Both the position numbers and the translations under genes were made by a program. The notes beneath the pieces are model-generated. The model was not told the DNA's origin. It ran no database searches and saw only the letters and a list, made by a program, of their open reading frames with translations. This document shows, piece by piece, positions 22,136 to 31,461 of a stretch of 44,268 nucleotides of DNA. Positions within the stretch are counted from its first letter, which is position 1. Each line of letters starts with the position of its first letter. Source of the DNA: a virus; IMG/VR virus record IMGVR_UViG_3300042486_000369, positions 1 to 44,268 of that record, one strand, 5' to 3'.

Positions 22136-25100
22136 ATGTCCAACAGCTTTACACAGGTCTTCGGCGGCACGACGATCTACCCCTCAGACGTCTCCTACCT
22201 GCCCTTGGCCCTCGACGCCGACATCAGTCTGGAGTGGCCCCTCGAGGCGACGGCGGGCAGCAGTGTCGTCGCGCGCATCATCGACGTCACGCCCAGCGGC
22301 CCGTACACCATCACGATGCCGGACGCGATGTCCGTCAGCGTCGGGCAGACTGTCCTGTTCAACAACCTCGGCCCCGACACCATCACCGTCGATAAGGCCG
22401 ATGGCAACGCCATCCTCAGCATCGCGGCGGGCGAGCAGTGGCAGGCCTACCTGATCGACAACACGACGGTTGGCGGTACGTGGCGTACTCTGCGCTACGG
22501 CGCAGCCACGGCACAGGCTCAGGCCGCAGCGCTGGCAGGCCCCGGCCTCATCGCCAGCGGCTCGGCCCTCGCGCAGAACTACGACGTCGTCGACTTCTCG
22601 GCCACACCCTACAGCCTCACCGGTCCTGACCGCGCGAAGGTGCTCGTCTGGACTGGCGGCCTCGGCACGCTCAACCTGCCCACCGCCGCAGCGGCTGGCG
22701 ACGGCTGGTTCGTGCAGGTCCGCAACAGCGGTCAGGGCGACCTGACCATCGACCCCTCGGGCTCGGAACTCATCAACGCCGGATCCACGCTCCTGCTGCA
22801 GCCGGGCGACAGCGCGGTCGTCGTCGGTGACGGCATCCAGTGGTACACAATCGGCCTCGGGCAGCAGGCCGTCTTCGCCTTCGACTATACGTCGGTCGCG
22901 GTGACGGGCGGCACCTACACGCTCAGTGGCTCCGAACTTAACCGCATCGCCTATAAGTTCACCGGCACGCTGACCTCGAACTCCGTCATTGTCGTGCCCG
23001 CCACGGTGCAGCAATACTGGGTGAACAACTCCACCACCGGCCCGTTCACCCTCGGCCTGCGCGCCGCAGGCAGCGCGAGCGTCACGAACATCAACCAGAA
23101 CGCCACGGCGATCCTGTACTGCGATGGCACGGGCATCGTGCCCGCCACGACGTCGGCACCCTTCGCAGGCGTCCTGCCCATCACGCAGGGCGGCACCGGT
23201 GCCACCTCGGCGGCGTCGGCACGCACCAACCTCGGCGCGACTGGCATCGGCTCGACGGTGTTCACCGCCGCGACCACGGCCGCCGCGCGCACGGCCATCG
23301 CCGCCGCAGCCAGCGGTGCGAACAGCGACATCACGTCAATCACCGGCCTCACGACTGCCCTCACCGTCGCACAGGGGGGCACCGGCGCAACGGCAGCCGC
23401 CGGAGCGCGTACCAACCTCGGCGCGGCAGCCAGCGGCGCGAACACCGACATCACGTCTCTGAACCCCGCAAGCGGCCTCCTTGTTGGTGCGCCCACCGGC
23501 GGCGCGCAGGGCGTCGGCACGATCAACGCCACCGGCCTGTTCATCAACGGCGTGGGCGTCGGCACGGGATCCGGCTCGGTCACCAGCGTCGCCTTCAGTG
23601 GCGGCACGACTGGCCTCACCGTCACCGGTTCGCCAATCACCACGTCGGGCACGATTACGCTGGCAGGCACGCTGGCCGTGGCCAATGGCGGTACGGGCAA
23701 CACGACCTACACTAACGGCCAACTGCTCATCGGTAACACGACAGGCAACACGCTCACCAAAGCCACGCTTACGGCAGGCTCTGGGATAAGTATCACAAAC
23801 GGTAACGGCTCGATCACCATCGCCTCCACGGCGGGGGGTGGCACTGTGACGTCCGTCGCCTTCAGTGGTGGCACGACCGGCCTCACCGTCACTGGCTCGC
23901 CGATCACCACGTCTGGCACGATCACGTTGGCGGGCACTCTCGCAATCGCCAATGGCGGCACCGGCGCGACCAGCGCGTCTGGCGCGCGCCTCAACCTCGG
24001 CGCGGCCACGGCTGGCGCGAACAGCGACATCACCTCAATCACCGGCCTGACGACGGCGCTGGCCTTCTCGCAGGGCGGCACAGGCAACACCTCGTACACC
24101 GACGGGCAACTGCTCATCGGTAACACGGCGACGGGCGGCCTCTCTAAGGCTGCCATCACCGCAGGCAGCGGCATCACGGTCACGAACGGCAACGGCTCGA
24201 TCACCATCGCCTCCACGGCCGGTGGCGGCTCGGTGACGAGTGTCGACGTCAGCGGTGGTACGACTGGCCTCACGGCCACTGGCGGCCCGATCACTGGCTC
24301 TGGCACCATAACGCTCGGCGGCACGCTCGCTATCGCGAATGGCGGCACAGGCTCGACCACTGCCGCAACCGCTCGCACAGCGCTCGACGTGCCGACGCGC
24401 ACGGGCACTGACGCAAGCGGCACTTGGGGCATCAGCATCACTGGCAACGCCGCCACGGCGACCAATGGCGTCGTGACGACTGGCAGCTACGCCAACCCCG
24501 CGTGGATCACCTCGCTGGCTGGTTCGAAGATCAGCGGCAACATCACTGGTAACGCCGCCAACGTCACAGGCACGGTCGCCGTCGCCAACGGCGGCACAGG
24601 CGCTACCGACGCCGCCACAGCTCGCACCAACCTCAGCGTGCCCTCCACCACTGGCGGTGGCGCGAGCGGCACTTGGGGTATCGACATCACCGGTAACGCG
24701 GCGACTGCCACCAACGGCGTCGTGACAACCGGCTCTTACTCCAACCCCGCGTGGATAACCGCGCTGGCTGGCTCGAAGATCACTGGCAATATCTCCGGTA
24801 ATGCGGCGAACGTCACCGGCACGGTCGCGGTCGCCAATGGCGGCACGGGCCAGACCAGCTACACTGACGGGCAACTGCTCATCGGTAACACTGGCACTGG
24901 CGGCCTGTCCCGCGCGACCATCACTGCGGGCAGCGGTATCAGCGTCACCAATGGCGGCGGCTCGATCACCATTGCGGCCACTGGCGCGAGCGGTACGGTC
25001 ACCAGCGTCAGCGGCTCGGGCGGCACGACAGGCCTCAGCCTCACTGGCGGGCCAATCACGACCAGCGGCACACTTACGCTCGGCGGCACTCTCGCCGTCA

Positions 25101-25639
25101 CCAACGGCGGCACCGGTGCGACCACCGCGACGGACGCCCGCACGGCGTTGGATGTGCCATCGCGCGCGGGCGGCGGCGCTTCCGGCACTTGGGGCATTAG
25201 CGTCACCGGCACCGCTGCCAGCGTGCCGAACGGCGTCGTTACTACGGCCAGCTACTCGGATCCGTCGTGGATCACTTCGCTCGCTGGGTCGAAGATCAGC
25301 GGCGACATCAACAGCGCCACGATCAACGGCGTCTCGATCGGCTACCGCAGCATTCCCCGCTCGACCACGAGTGGCACGGCAGCAGCGGGCGATGTGGGCA
25401 AGTGTATCGCGGTGTCTGCGGGTATCACTATCCCCAACGCCACCTTCGCGGCGGGCGACGCGGTGTCGATCTACAATGACAGCGCGGCGTCGGTCACGAT
25501 CACGCAGGGCGCGAGCCTCACGCTTCGGCAGGCGGGCACGACCAATACCGGCAACCGCACGCTTGGGGCTCGGGGTATGGCTACAATCTGGTTCAACAGT
25601 TCGAGCGAGGCGATCATCTCTGGCGCGGGAGTGACCTAA
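22136..25639 (+). CDS. Large repetitive tail fibre protein
   Basis: A 1167-residue protein. An N-terminal domain of about 330 residues is followed by a long shaft made of repeated modules: QGGTGATSAASARTNLGA-type units, VTSVAFSGGTTGLTVTG/SP units and GASGTWGISITGNAATATNG units that occur at least three times. The C-terminal domain (about 1050-1167) contains AAGDVGKCIAVSAGITIP and TLGARGMATIWFNSSSEAII, a compact receptor-end domain seen in other phage fibres. It has a strong ribosome-binding site (AGGAGG). The repeats make the length and sequence easy to change by recombination. Confidence 0.8.
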   Translation: MSNSFTQVFGGTTIYPSDVSYLPLALDADISLEWPLEATAGSSVVARIIDVTPSGPYTITMPDAMSVSVGQTVLFNNLGPDTITVDKADGNAILSIAAGEQWQAYLIDNTTVGGTWRTLRYGAATAQAQAAALAGPGLIASGSALAQNYDVVDFSATPYSLTGPDRAKVLVWTGGLGTLNLPTAAAAGDGWFVQVRNSGQGDLTIDPSGSELINAGSTLLLQPGDSAVVVGDGIQWYTIGLGQQAVFAFDYTSVAVTGGTYTLSGSELNRIAYKFTGTLTSNSVIVVPATVQQYWVNNSTTGPFTLGLRAAGSASVTNINQNATAILYCDGTGIVPATTSAPFAGVLPITQGGTGATSAASARTNLGATGIGSTVFTAATTAAARTAIAAAASGANSDITSITGLTTALTVAQGGTGATAAAGARTNLGAAASGANTDITSLNPASGLLVGAPTGGAQGVGTINATGLFINGVGVGTGSGSVTSVAFSGGTTGLTVTGSPITTSGTITLAGTLAVANGGTGNTTYTNGQLLIGNTTGNTLTKATLTAGSGISITNGNGSITIASTAGGGTVTSVAFSGGTTGLTVTGSPITTSGTITLAGTLAIANGGTGATSASGARLNLGAATAGANSDITSITGLTTALAFSQGGTGNTSYTDGQLLIGNTATGGLSKAAITAGSGITVTNGNGSITIASTAGGGSVTSVDVSGGTTGLTATGGPITGSGTITLGGTLAIANGGTGSTTAATARTALDVPTRTGTDASGTWGISITGNAATATNGVVTTGSYANPAWITSLAGSKISGNITGNAANVTGTVAVANGGTGATDAATARTNLSVPSTTGGGASGTWGIDITGNAATATNGVVTTGSYSNPAWITALAGSKITGNISGNAANVTGTVAVANGGTGQTSYTDGQLLIGNTGTGGLSRATITAGSGISVTNGGGSITIAATGASGTVTSVSGSGGTTGLSLTGGPITTSGTLTLGGTLAVTNGGTGATTATDARTALDVPSRAGGGASGTWGISVTGTAASVPNGVVTTASYSDPSWITSLAGSKISGDINSATINGVSIGYRSIPRSTTSGTAAAGDVGKCIAVSAGITIPNATFAAGDAVSIYNDSAASVTITQGASLTLRQAGTTNTGNRTLGARGMATIWFNSSSEAIISGAGVT
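23578..25110 (+). repeat. Fibre shaft repeat cassette, four copies
   Basis: Copies of a module of about 110-130 bases begin near 23577, 23841, 24228 and 25003. Each encodes VTSVxxSGGTTGLxxTGxP, then ITxSGTxTLxGTLxxxNGGTG. A fifth, related copy lies in another fibre gene near 17092. The copies differ mostly at third codon positions. Confidence 0.75.
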
Positions 25640-26076
25640 TGAGCGGCATCCAAATGGCGCTGCTGGGTGCTGGTGGTGACAATGTCACCATCGTGCTCAC
25701 AAGCCAGACAGGTCTAAACTCCATCGTCGACAGCGTCGGCTCTGGAACCGCCACTGCGTCGTACCAGATCGCCAGCAACGGCAAGGTGTTCAAAACGATA
25801 GGCGTCACCACCACGGAAATCGAGCAGTGGTGCACGCCTACGTCTGCTGCGGGCAACTACGAGGTATTTGCCACGTTGAACAGCTCAACAGGCTCGGGAC
25901 TGTCTTCCGGCACGACTGGGTCTTGGCTCGCGCTCACTTCGAACCGGACGTGGACCGTGACCGAAAGCACTTCTGGTAACCTCTCTGGCGCTGAGCTTGG
26001 GATGCAAATCCGCAAGATCGGCACGACAACTGTGCTCGCGACTGCCACTATAAACATCGAGGCCGAGGTGCTCTAA
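25639..26076 (+). CDS. Probable virion protein after the fibre, 145 aa
   Basis: A 145-residue Thr/Ser/Gly-rich all-beta protein. It starts MSGIQMALLGAGGDNVTIVL, and the middle contains GVTTTEIEQWCTPTSAAGNY. It ends with a strand ATATINIEAEVL. Both its start and its stop overlap neighbours as TAATG, so it is tightly co-translated with the large fibre and the gp10-like protein. It may cap the fibre or bind the tail hub. I do not recognise the family. Confidence 0.55.
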   Translation: MSGIQMALLGAGGDNVTIVLTSQTGLNSIVDSVGSGTATASYQIASNGKVFKTIGVTTTEIEQWCTPTSAAGNYEVFATLNSSTGSGLSSGTTGSWLALTSNRTWTVTESTSGNLSGAELGMQIRKIGTTTVLATATINIEAEVL

Positions 26077-27857
26077 TGGCTGAACAGATCGTCCAGATAA
26101 AGTCGCTCCCCGGCATCAAGCGTGATGGCACCCGCCTTGAGGGTGACAACTATGTCGACGGCCAGTGGGTGCGTTTCCAGCGCGGCCTGCCGCGTAAGAT
26201 GGGCGGCTACCGGTCGATCAACAAGTTCCTGCGCGGTCTGCCCCGCGCGCTCATCGAGTACACGCAGGATCTTGAGACCTACGTCCACGCAGGCTCGGCC
26301 AACCGCGTCGAGCGCTTCTACATCGACGGCTCGTACAATACGAGCGTCATCACCGACCGCACGCCCACGACAGGCTTCACGGCCAGCGACGCCAATCTCT
26401 GGCAGTTCGCAGTCGCCTACGACACGGCGTCCGGCAGCAAGATCGTCGCGCAGGTCGCGCCGAACCTCAATTGCATTTGCAACAGCGAGGGTGGCGAGAT
26501 CTTCACCGGCGACCTTCTCGGCACCGCGCACCTGACCCCCGTGGCGGGCGCTAAGAAGCCGCCGAACTTCAACTGCACTGGCGGTGTGGTGACGCTGGCA
26601 CCCTACGCCTTTGCCTTCGGGAACGACGGCTACGTCGCGTGGTCGGTGCCCAATCGCCCCGATGACTTTACCGGCTCAGGTGCAGGCAACGCCCACGTCA
26701 CCGGCCAGAAGATCGTGCGCGGCATGCCCCTGCGCGGCGGGCCGGGCAACAGCCCCTCGGGCCTGTTCTGGTCGGCAGACAGTCTCATCCGCGCCAGCTA
26801 CGTCGGCGGCTCGGCGCTGTTCCAGTTCGACACGATCAGCGCGCAGACGTCCATACTCTCGGCCCAGTCGGTCATCGAGTATGACGGCGTGTTCTACTGG
26901 ATCGGCACTGACCGCTTCCTGATGTTCAATGGCGTCGTGCGTGAGATTGAGAACAACCTCAATATCAACTTCTTCTTTGACAACCTGAATTTCGCCCAGC
27001 GCCAGAAGGTCTTCGCCATGAAGGTGCCGCGCTTCGGCGAGATCTGGTGGTGCTTCCCCTTCGGGACTAGCGAGGAGCCGAACCACGCCATCGTCTACAA
27101 CGTCCGCGAGAATACGTGGTACGACACGGCGCTGCCGAACGACGGGCGCGGCGCAGGCCTCTTTCCCGCAGTGTTCCGCAAGCCCCTGATGTCGGGTGTG
27201 CAGCCGCAGGAGTTCACAGCCTTCGGCGCGACCGTCGCGGCGGCTGGCACCGGCTACACCGTCGGAAACATTCTGACTGTGAGCGGCGGCTTTGGACAGA
27301 TCAATGCGGAGCTTACCGTCACGACGGTGGGCGGCGGTGGCGCTGTCACCGGCGTGTCGATCAGCAATGCGGGCAGCTACACCGAGATCCCAGCCAACCC
27401 TGTCGCAGTGACTGGGGGCACCGGCTTGGGTGCCACCTTCGACATGACTTTCGAGCGGCCCTACAAGTTCTGGGTCCACGAGGTCGGCACCGACGAGATT
27501 GACGGCCTGACGCTGAACCCCGTCCAGTCCTACTTCGAGACGGCGGACCTCTCGCTGCCTGTGACAAGTGGTGTCAACAAGGCGCTGCAAGTGGTTATGC
27601 TTGAACCGGATTTCGTCCAGAGCGGCGACATGACGGTGCAGGTGCATGGCCGCGCAAACGCCAGATCTCCTGAAGTCGAGACGATATCCTACAACATACC
27701 CGAGGTGGCAGACACGCCGCAGGAGCAGGTTGTGTTCCTCAAAACGCAGCGCAGGCAGATGCGCTTCCGCTTCGAGAGCAACACGCTGGGCGGCGATTAT
27801 CAGATGGGTCTGATACTCGCCCACATCCAGCCCGGCGACGGCACGACCTTGGGATGA
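26076..27857 (+). CDS. P22 gp10-like tail hub (packaged DNA stabilisation) protein
   Basis: A 593-residue protein. The N-terminus (PGIKRDGTRLEGDNYVDGQW, then RGLPRKMGGYRSI) and repeated beta-propeller-like blades (FGNDGYVAWSVPNRPDDF, SPSGLFWSADSLIRAS, GVFYWIGTDRFLMFNG) match the P22 gp10 family, which closes the portal channel and keeps DNA in the capsid. Around residues 381-461 an extra module (GTGYTVGNILTVSGGFG and ISNAGSYTEIPANP) interrupts the usual sequence. The C-terminal domain has the family's RRQMRFRFESNTLGGDYQMG end. It overlaps the next gene by four bases. Confidence 0.8.
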   Translation: MAEQIVQIKSLPGIKRDGTRLEGDNYVDGQWVRFQRGLPRKMGGYRSINKFLRGLPRALIEYTQDLETYVHAGSANRVERFYIDGSYNTSVITDRTPTTGFTASDANLWQFAVAYDTASGSKIVAQVAPNLNCICNSEGGEIFTGDLLGTAHLTPVAGAKKPPNFNCTGGVVTLAPYAFAFGNDGYVAWSVPNRPDDFTGSGAGNAHVTGQKIVRGMPLRGGPGNSPSGLFWSADSLIRASYVGGSALFQFDTISAQTSILSAQSVIEYDGVFYWIGTDRFLMFNGVVREIENNLNINFFFDNLNFAQRQKVFAMKVPRFGEIWWCFPFGTSEEPNHAIVYNVRENTWYDTALPNDGRGAGLFPAVFRKPLMSGVQPQEFTAFGATVAAAGTGYTVGNILTVSGGFGQINAELTVTTVGGGGAVTGVSISNAGSYTEIPANPVAVTGGTGLGATFDMTFERPYKFWVHEVGTDEIDGLTLNPVQSYFETADLSLPVTSGVNKALQVVMLEPDFVQSGDMTVQVHGRANARSPEVETISYNIPEVADTPQEQVVFLKTQRRQMRFRFESNTLGGDYQMGLILAHIQPGDGTTLG

Positions 27858-28087
27858 TAAACCCCCTCGGAATGTCTTGGCAAGACTGGGCCTCTTCGGT
27901 TATACTGGCCGTAGGCGACGCGTGGTCATTCGGGAGCCCTCCTGAAGAAGCTGCGTGGCGCGATTGGGCAACGGGGCTTGTACGCGCGTCTCCTTTTACG
28001 CAGCGCACCCTTCCTGATCCTTATCAGTTCTCGGACTGGCGCGAATGGGCAATGCGTGCGTATCCGATGCTTGAAAGAACAGGTTGA
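27854..28087 (+). CDS. Small conserved-type virion-region protein, 77 aa
   Basis: A 77-residue Trp-rich protein built from two repeats around a W-x2-WA core: GMSWQDWASSVILA and FSDWREWAMRAYP, with AAWRDWATGLV between them. Proteins with this W-x2-W-A pattern follow gp10-like genes in other podoviruses. They may be tail-needle or plug partners, but no function is established as far as I know. The start overlaps the previous stop (ATGA). Confidence 0.55.
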   Translation: MINPLGMSWQDWASSVILAVGDAWSFGSPPEEAAWRDWATGLVRASPFTQRTLPDPYQFSDWREWAMRAYPMLERTG

Positions 28088-30321
28088 TGGACGAAAACTA
28101 TATCCCCGGCTTCACGAACTACCTCAATTCGGGGGTCTCGTCCTACGGTATGGCCGCTGGCCAGCCGATGTACAACGACGTCACTCTCTACGGGGAGAAG
28201 GTCGGCTCGCCCTACGGTATGATGCCCGACGAGTATAATATGCCTGTCGGCACCATGGACATCGGCGGCGGGGACTTTGCGATGGCTGGCCCAAGCCCGT
28301 CGCGCGTCCCTACTCCCGCCGTCACCAGCCCCTACGCTCGACCCAGCGCAACGCCGGGCCTCGACTTCGTCACTGATCGCGGCGGCCAGCAGGGCTACTA
28401 CTTCGTCACCAACGCCGGACGCGCCGCGAAGACCAAGGCCAATCCCACCGGCTTCGTATCGGTGGATCCCAACGCCCAGTACCGCCTCGTCAACGAGCGC
28501 GGCCAGAACGTCGTTGTGACCAGCGGATCGGGCGAGCAGGGCCTGCGCGATGCCTACGCTGCAGCGCAGCGCCTGTCGACCGAGGGCGGCAAGAAGGCGG
28601 ATTGGTATCTTGAGCGGTCGGGCCCCGAGGGGCAGTGGACGCGCATCGCGGATGACGATCCGAAGGGCAGCGACCTCGGCGTCGCGGGTAAGATCCTTGG
28701 CGCGGCACTGCCGATCGCAACTTCATTCATCCCCGGCTTGGGTGTACTCGGCACCATCGCCATGCAGGCTGCATCCGGTGCCGCTGGCTCGGCACTGGCA
28801 GGCGGCGACCCCCTCAAGGGCGCAGTCATCGGCGGCCTCACTGCCGGTGGCGGTCAGCTTTTGGGCAAGCCTATCGGGGCTGCGCTGAATGCGCCCATCA
28901 AAACTGGCACCGCTATCGGCACCGGTCTTGGCGCGACTGCGGGTGGTCTTGTTACGGGCCAGAACCTTAAAAACGCGCTGCTTGGCGGCTTGGCATCGGG
29001 CACCGCGTCCTATTTCGCTCCTGACATAATGGAGAAACTAGGGATCGGCCCGAGCACTTCGGGGGTCTATACCGAAGCAGCACCCGGCACTCCGTCCAGC
29101 GGAACCGGCGGTACTGGCGGTATCAACACCGTCACGGGGGCTCGTCTGTTGACCCCGCAGGTGAACCTCGCCGCCAGTAGCGGTTCTTCACCGAAAGGTG
29201 ATCCGGGCACCGACAATTTGGAAGGTGGCTTGACCACCGTTACAGCCTCGAATGCCCCCTCGCTGCCCATCCCCGCATCGATATTCACGGGCCAGCCGCA
29301 GGCGGTCGAGCCAGTTAGCACCGATCCTAAAGATAACGGCTTAATCGACGTCGTCGCGCCGAGACAGCCATCGCTGCCGATACCTGTGAAAGGACAGGGC
29401 CCGACCGCTCTCGACACGCTGGGCTTCACCGGCGTGGAAATGCCGCCTGAAACTCTGCCTGAGAACGACATCGTCGTATCTGGCGCGCAGCCGCTATCAC
29501 CCTACGTCCCAGTGACAGCGCCAGACATCAAGGCATCCGGCACACTGGGCCTGTCGGGCGTCGACGTCGCCCCTGATCCGCTGGATTACGAGGGTATTGA
29601 CGTTGCCGCTTCTAAGGCGCAGCCGCTGTCGCCCTACGTTCCAGTGCCGGGGCTAACCGGTTCGCGCGCCAATATGGGCTTTACCGGCGCTCGCGATGGC
29701 GCGACACCGCCTGAAGAAGGCGGCACGACCCTCAGAGACATCGCCGACTATCTGCGTCTGGCAGGCATCGGGACCAGTCTGCTCGGCGGCCTCGCCGGTG
29801 GTGGCGGTGGAGGTGGCGGCCAGCGCTTCAACATACCGAGCACCATGGGCAAACTCAGCCCAGTCTTCGGCGGCTCGCTGCCAAGCGCCAACATACCCGG
29901 CCTCAGCGGCACCGGCGGTGCCGCTCGGTCGCCCAGCGAACTCGCAGGTCAAGGCCTCAGATCCCCGATCGACTATTACCGCTATGGCTACGGACCAGAG
30001 CAGAGCTTCTATAGTTACGTGCCGCAGGGCGCACCCAACACCAGCCAAGCCTACACGGGCTATTATGAGGGCGGCCACGCTGTAGAGGGGCCGGGCGACG
30101 GACGCGACGACCAGATCCCCGCGCTCCTGTCTGACGGTGAGTACGTCATTGACGCCGAGACGGTCGCGCTTCTGGGCAACGGCTCGAACAAGGCCGGTGC
30201 CGAGATGCTCGACGCCTTCCGCGTTAATGTCCGCAAGCAGAAGGGCCAGAAGCTCGCTCGCGGTGAGTTCAGTGAAAATGCAAAGAGGCCTGAGCACTAC
30301 ATGGCCGGAGGACGTTTGTGA
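28087..30321 (+). CDS. Large glycine-rich internal virion protein, ejection candidate
   Basis: A 744-residue protein. ATG 28087 overlaps the preceding stop (TGATG); a TTG at 28084 is possible. The centre (about 195-320) is a series of glycine-zipper/hydrophobic segments (GAALPIATSFIPGLGVLGTI, GAVIGGLTAGGGQLLGKP), typical of proteins that insert in membranes. A Pro/Thr-rich linker region follows (about 330-560) with twin SKAQPLSPYVPV / SGAQPLSPYVPV segments. The C-terminus has EGPGDGRDDQIPALLSDGEY, a motif shared by many phage internal proteins. It is probably ejected with the DNA into the host envelope. Confidence 0.6.
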   Translation: MDENYIPGFTNYLNSGVSSYGMAAGQPMYNDVTLYGEKVGSPYGMMPDEYNMPVGTMDIGGGDFAMAGPSPSRVPTPAVTSPYARPSATPGLDFVTDRGGQQGYYFVTNAGRAAKTKANPTGFVSVDPNAQYRLVNERGQNVVVTSGSGEQGLRDAYAAAQRLSTEGGKKADWYLERSGPEGQWTRIADDDPKGSDLGVAGKILGAALPIATSFIPGLGVLGTIAMQAASGAAGSALAGGDPLKGAVIGGLTAGGGQLLGKPIGAALNAPIKTGTAIGTGLGATAGGLVTGQNLKNALLGGLASGTASYFAPDIMEKLGIGPSTSGVYTEAAPGTPSSGTGGTGGINTVTGARLLTPQVNLAASSGSSPKGDPGTDNLEGGLTTVTASNAPSLPIPASIFTGQPQAVEPVSTDPKDNGLIDVVAPRQPSLPIPVKGQGPTALDTLGFTGVEMPPETLPENDIVVSGAQPLSPYVPVTAPDIKASGTLGLSGVDVAPDPLDYEGIDVAASKAQPLSPYVPVPGLTGSRANMGFTGARDGATPPEEGGTTLRDIADYLRLAGIGTSLLGGLAGGGGGGGGQRFNIPSTMGKLSPVFGGSLPSANIPGLSGTGGAARSPSELAGQGLRSPIDYYRYGYGPEQSFYSYVPQGAPNTSQAYTGYYEGGHAVEGPGDGRDDQIPALLSDGEYVIDAETVALLGNGSNKAGAEMLDAFRVNVRKQKGQKLARGEFSENAKRPEHYMAGGRL

Positions 30322-31460
30322 TGATCCCAGTTAACTCTGACGCGGTTTACAACAGCAGCCCGTCGTCTAGCACACCGTCGTCTGGTGGTGGCTTTGCATC
30401 CTTCCTCAACAACGGGCAGCTACCCGCTGGTTCGACATACACGTCGAAGACTAGTGAGACCGTGCTGCCCGAGTGGTACACCAACTACGCCATGCAGTTG
30501 CTGGCCAACCAGAACTTGATTGGCGCGCAGCCATACCAGCCTTATGCTGGGCCGCGCGTTGCTGAGTTTTCGCCCACGACTAGAGCGGGTTTTGACGCCA
30601 CAGCCGGAGCGGCTGGGGCTTACCAGCCTGCCCTCACTGCAGCCACGGCGGCGACGCAGGGTGCCATGGCGGCTCCGGGCGCTCTGGCTGCCGCGCAGCC
30701 TTATCTAGGGCAGGCAGGGCAGACGAGCGTCGCCAACATCGGCCAGTACATGAACCCCTACACAGAGCAGGTGGTCAACCGTATCGGCGAGTTGGGTGTC
30801 CGCAACTTGCAAGAGAACATCATGCCGGGGATCGAGGGGCGCTACATTGCCGCGGGCCAGCTCGGCTTCGGCGGTCGTCAGCCGGGCACCGCCACGCCGT
30901 CGGGCATGATGACCGACACCGCTCGCGCCATCCGCGACACGAGTGCAGACATCCTCGGCAAGCAGGCTGAAGCGCTGCGCACCGGCTACGGCGAAGCTCT
31001 CGGCGCGTCGGGCGCGGATCTCAACCGCGCAGCCACCCTAGCGTCGACCTCCGGCACTCTCGCTGGCGCGGATATTAGCCGAACGCTTGCCGGTGCTGAT
31101 CAGCTTGCCGGTATGGGCGCTGAGGCACAGCGCTTAGGTCTTACTGGTGCCGGTGCGCTTACGAGCGTCGGTAAGATGCAGGAAGATAAAGCGCAGCAGA
31201 ACCTAGACATCGCTTACGCCGATGATTTGCGCCAGCGGGGCTTTCCGCAGGAGCAAATTGATAAGATGCTGGCGACCTTCAGAGGTGTTGCAGGCGCTGT
31301 GCCGACTGCAGGCAGGGAAGAGGGCATCGTGCCCCTCGGTTACCAGCCACAACTGAAGCCGAGTACTGCGGAGACGATCGGCGGTGCACTGGCTGGCATT
31401 GGTGGCATTCTGTCAAATGCTCAGGCAGGGTCCGCTCTCAGCCGACTGTTGGGGGTCTGA
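30321..31460 (+). CDS. Internal virion protein, ejection candidate
   Basis: A 379-residue Ala/Gly-rich protein. GGAGG at 30307-30311 fits ATG 30321; GTG 30318 is an alternative. After a Ser-rich start (SSPSSSTPSSGGG) comes VLPEWYTNYAMQLLANQN, then several Ala-rich helices (AATAATQGAMAAPGALAAA), the segment YMNPYTEQVVNRIGELGVRN, and a C-terminal helix GGALAGIGGILSNAQAGSAL. The helices could form a bundle or pore. It follows the previous ejection candidate directly and probably belongs to the same injected complex. Confidence 0.6.
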   Translation: MIPVNSDAVYNSSPSSSTPSSGGGFASFLNNGQLPAGSTYTSKTSETVLPEWYTNYAMQLLANQNLIGAQPYQPYAGPRVAEFSPTTRAGFDATAGAAGAYQPALTAATAATQGAMAAPGALAAAQPYLGQAGQTSVANIGQYMNPYTEQVVNRIGELGVRNLQENIMPGIEGRYIAAGQLGFGGRQPGTATPSGMMTDTARAIRDTSADILGKQAEALRTGYGEALGASGADLNRAATLASTSGTLAGADISRTLAGADQLAGMGAEAQRLGLTGAGALTSVGKMQEDKAQQNLDIAYADDLRQRGFPQEQIDKMLATFRGVAGAVPTAGREEGIVPLGYQPQLKPSTAETIGGALAGIGGILSNAQAGSALSRLLGV

Positions 31461-31461
31461 C

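Noticed and set aside
23578-25110. Repeats considered as a possible CRISPR array
   Set aside because: The repeats are long, imperfect, coding and in frame with a fibre protein; there are no equal-length spacers and no cas genes.
31384-31461. Upstream start for the 403-aa internal protein
   Set aside because: The extension lies in another frame inside the conserved C-terminal helix of the previous protein; ATG 31462 gives normal spacing.
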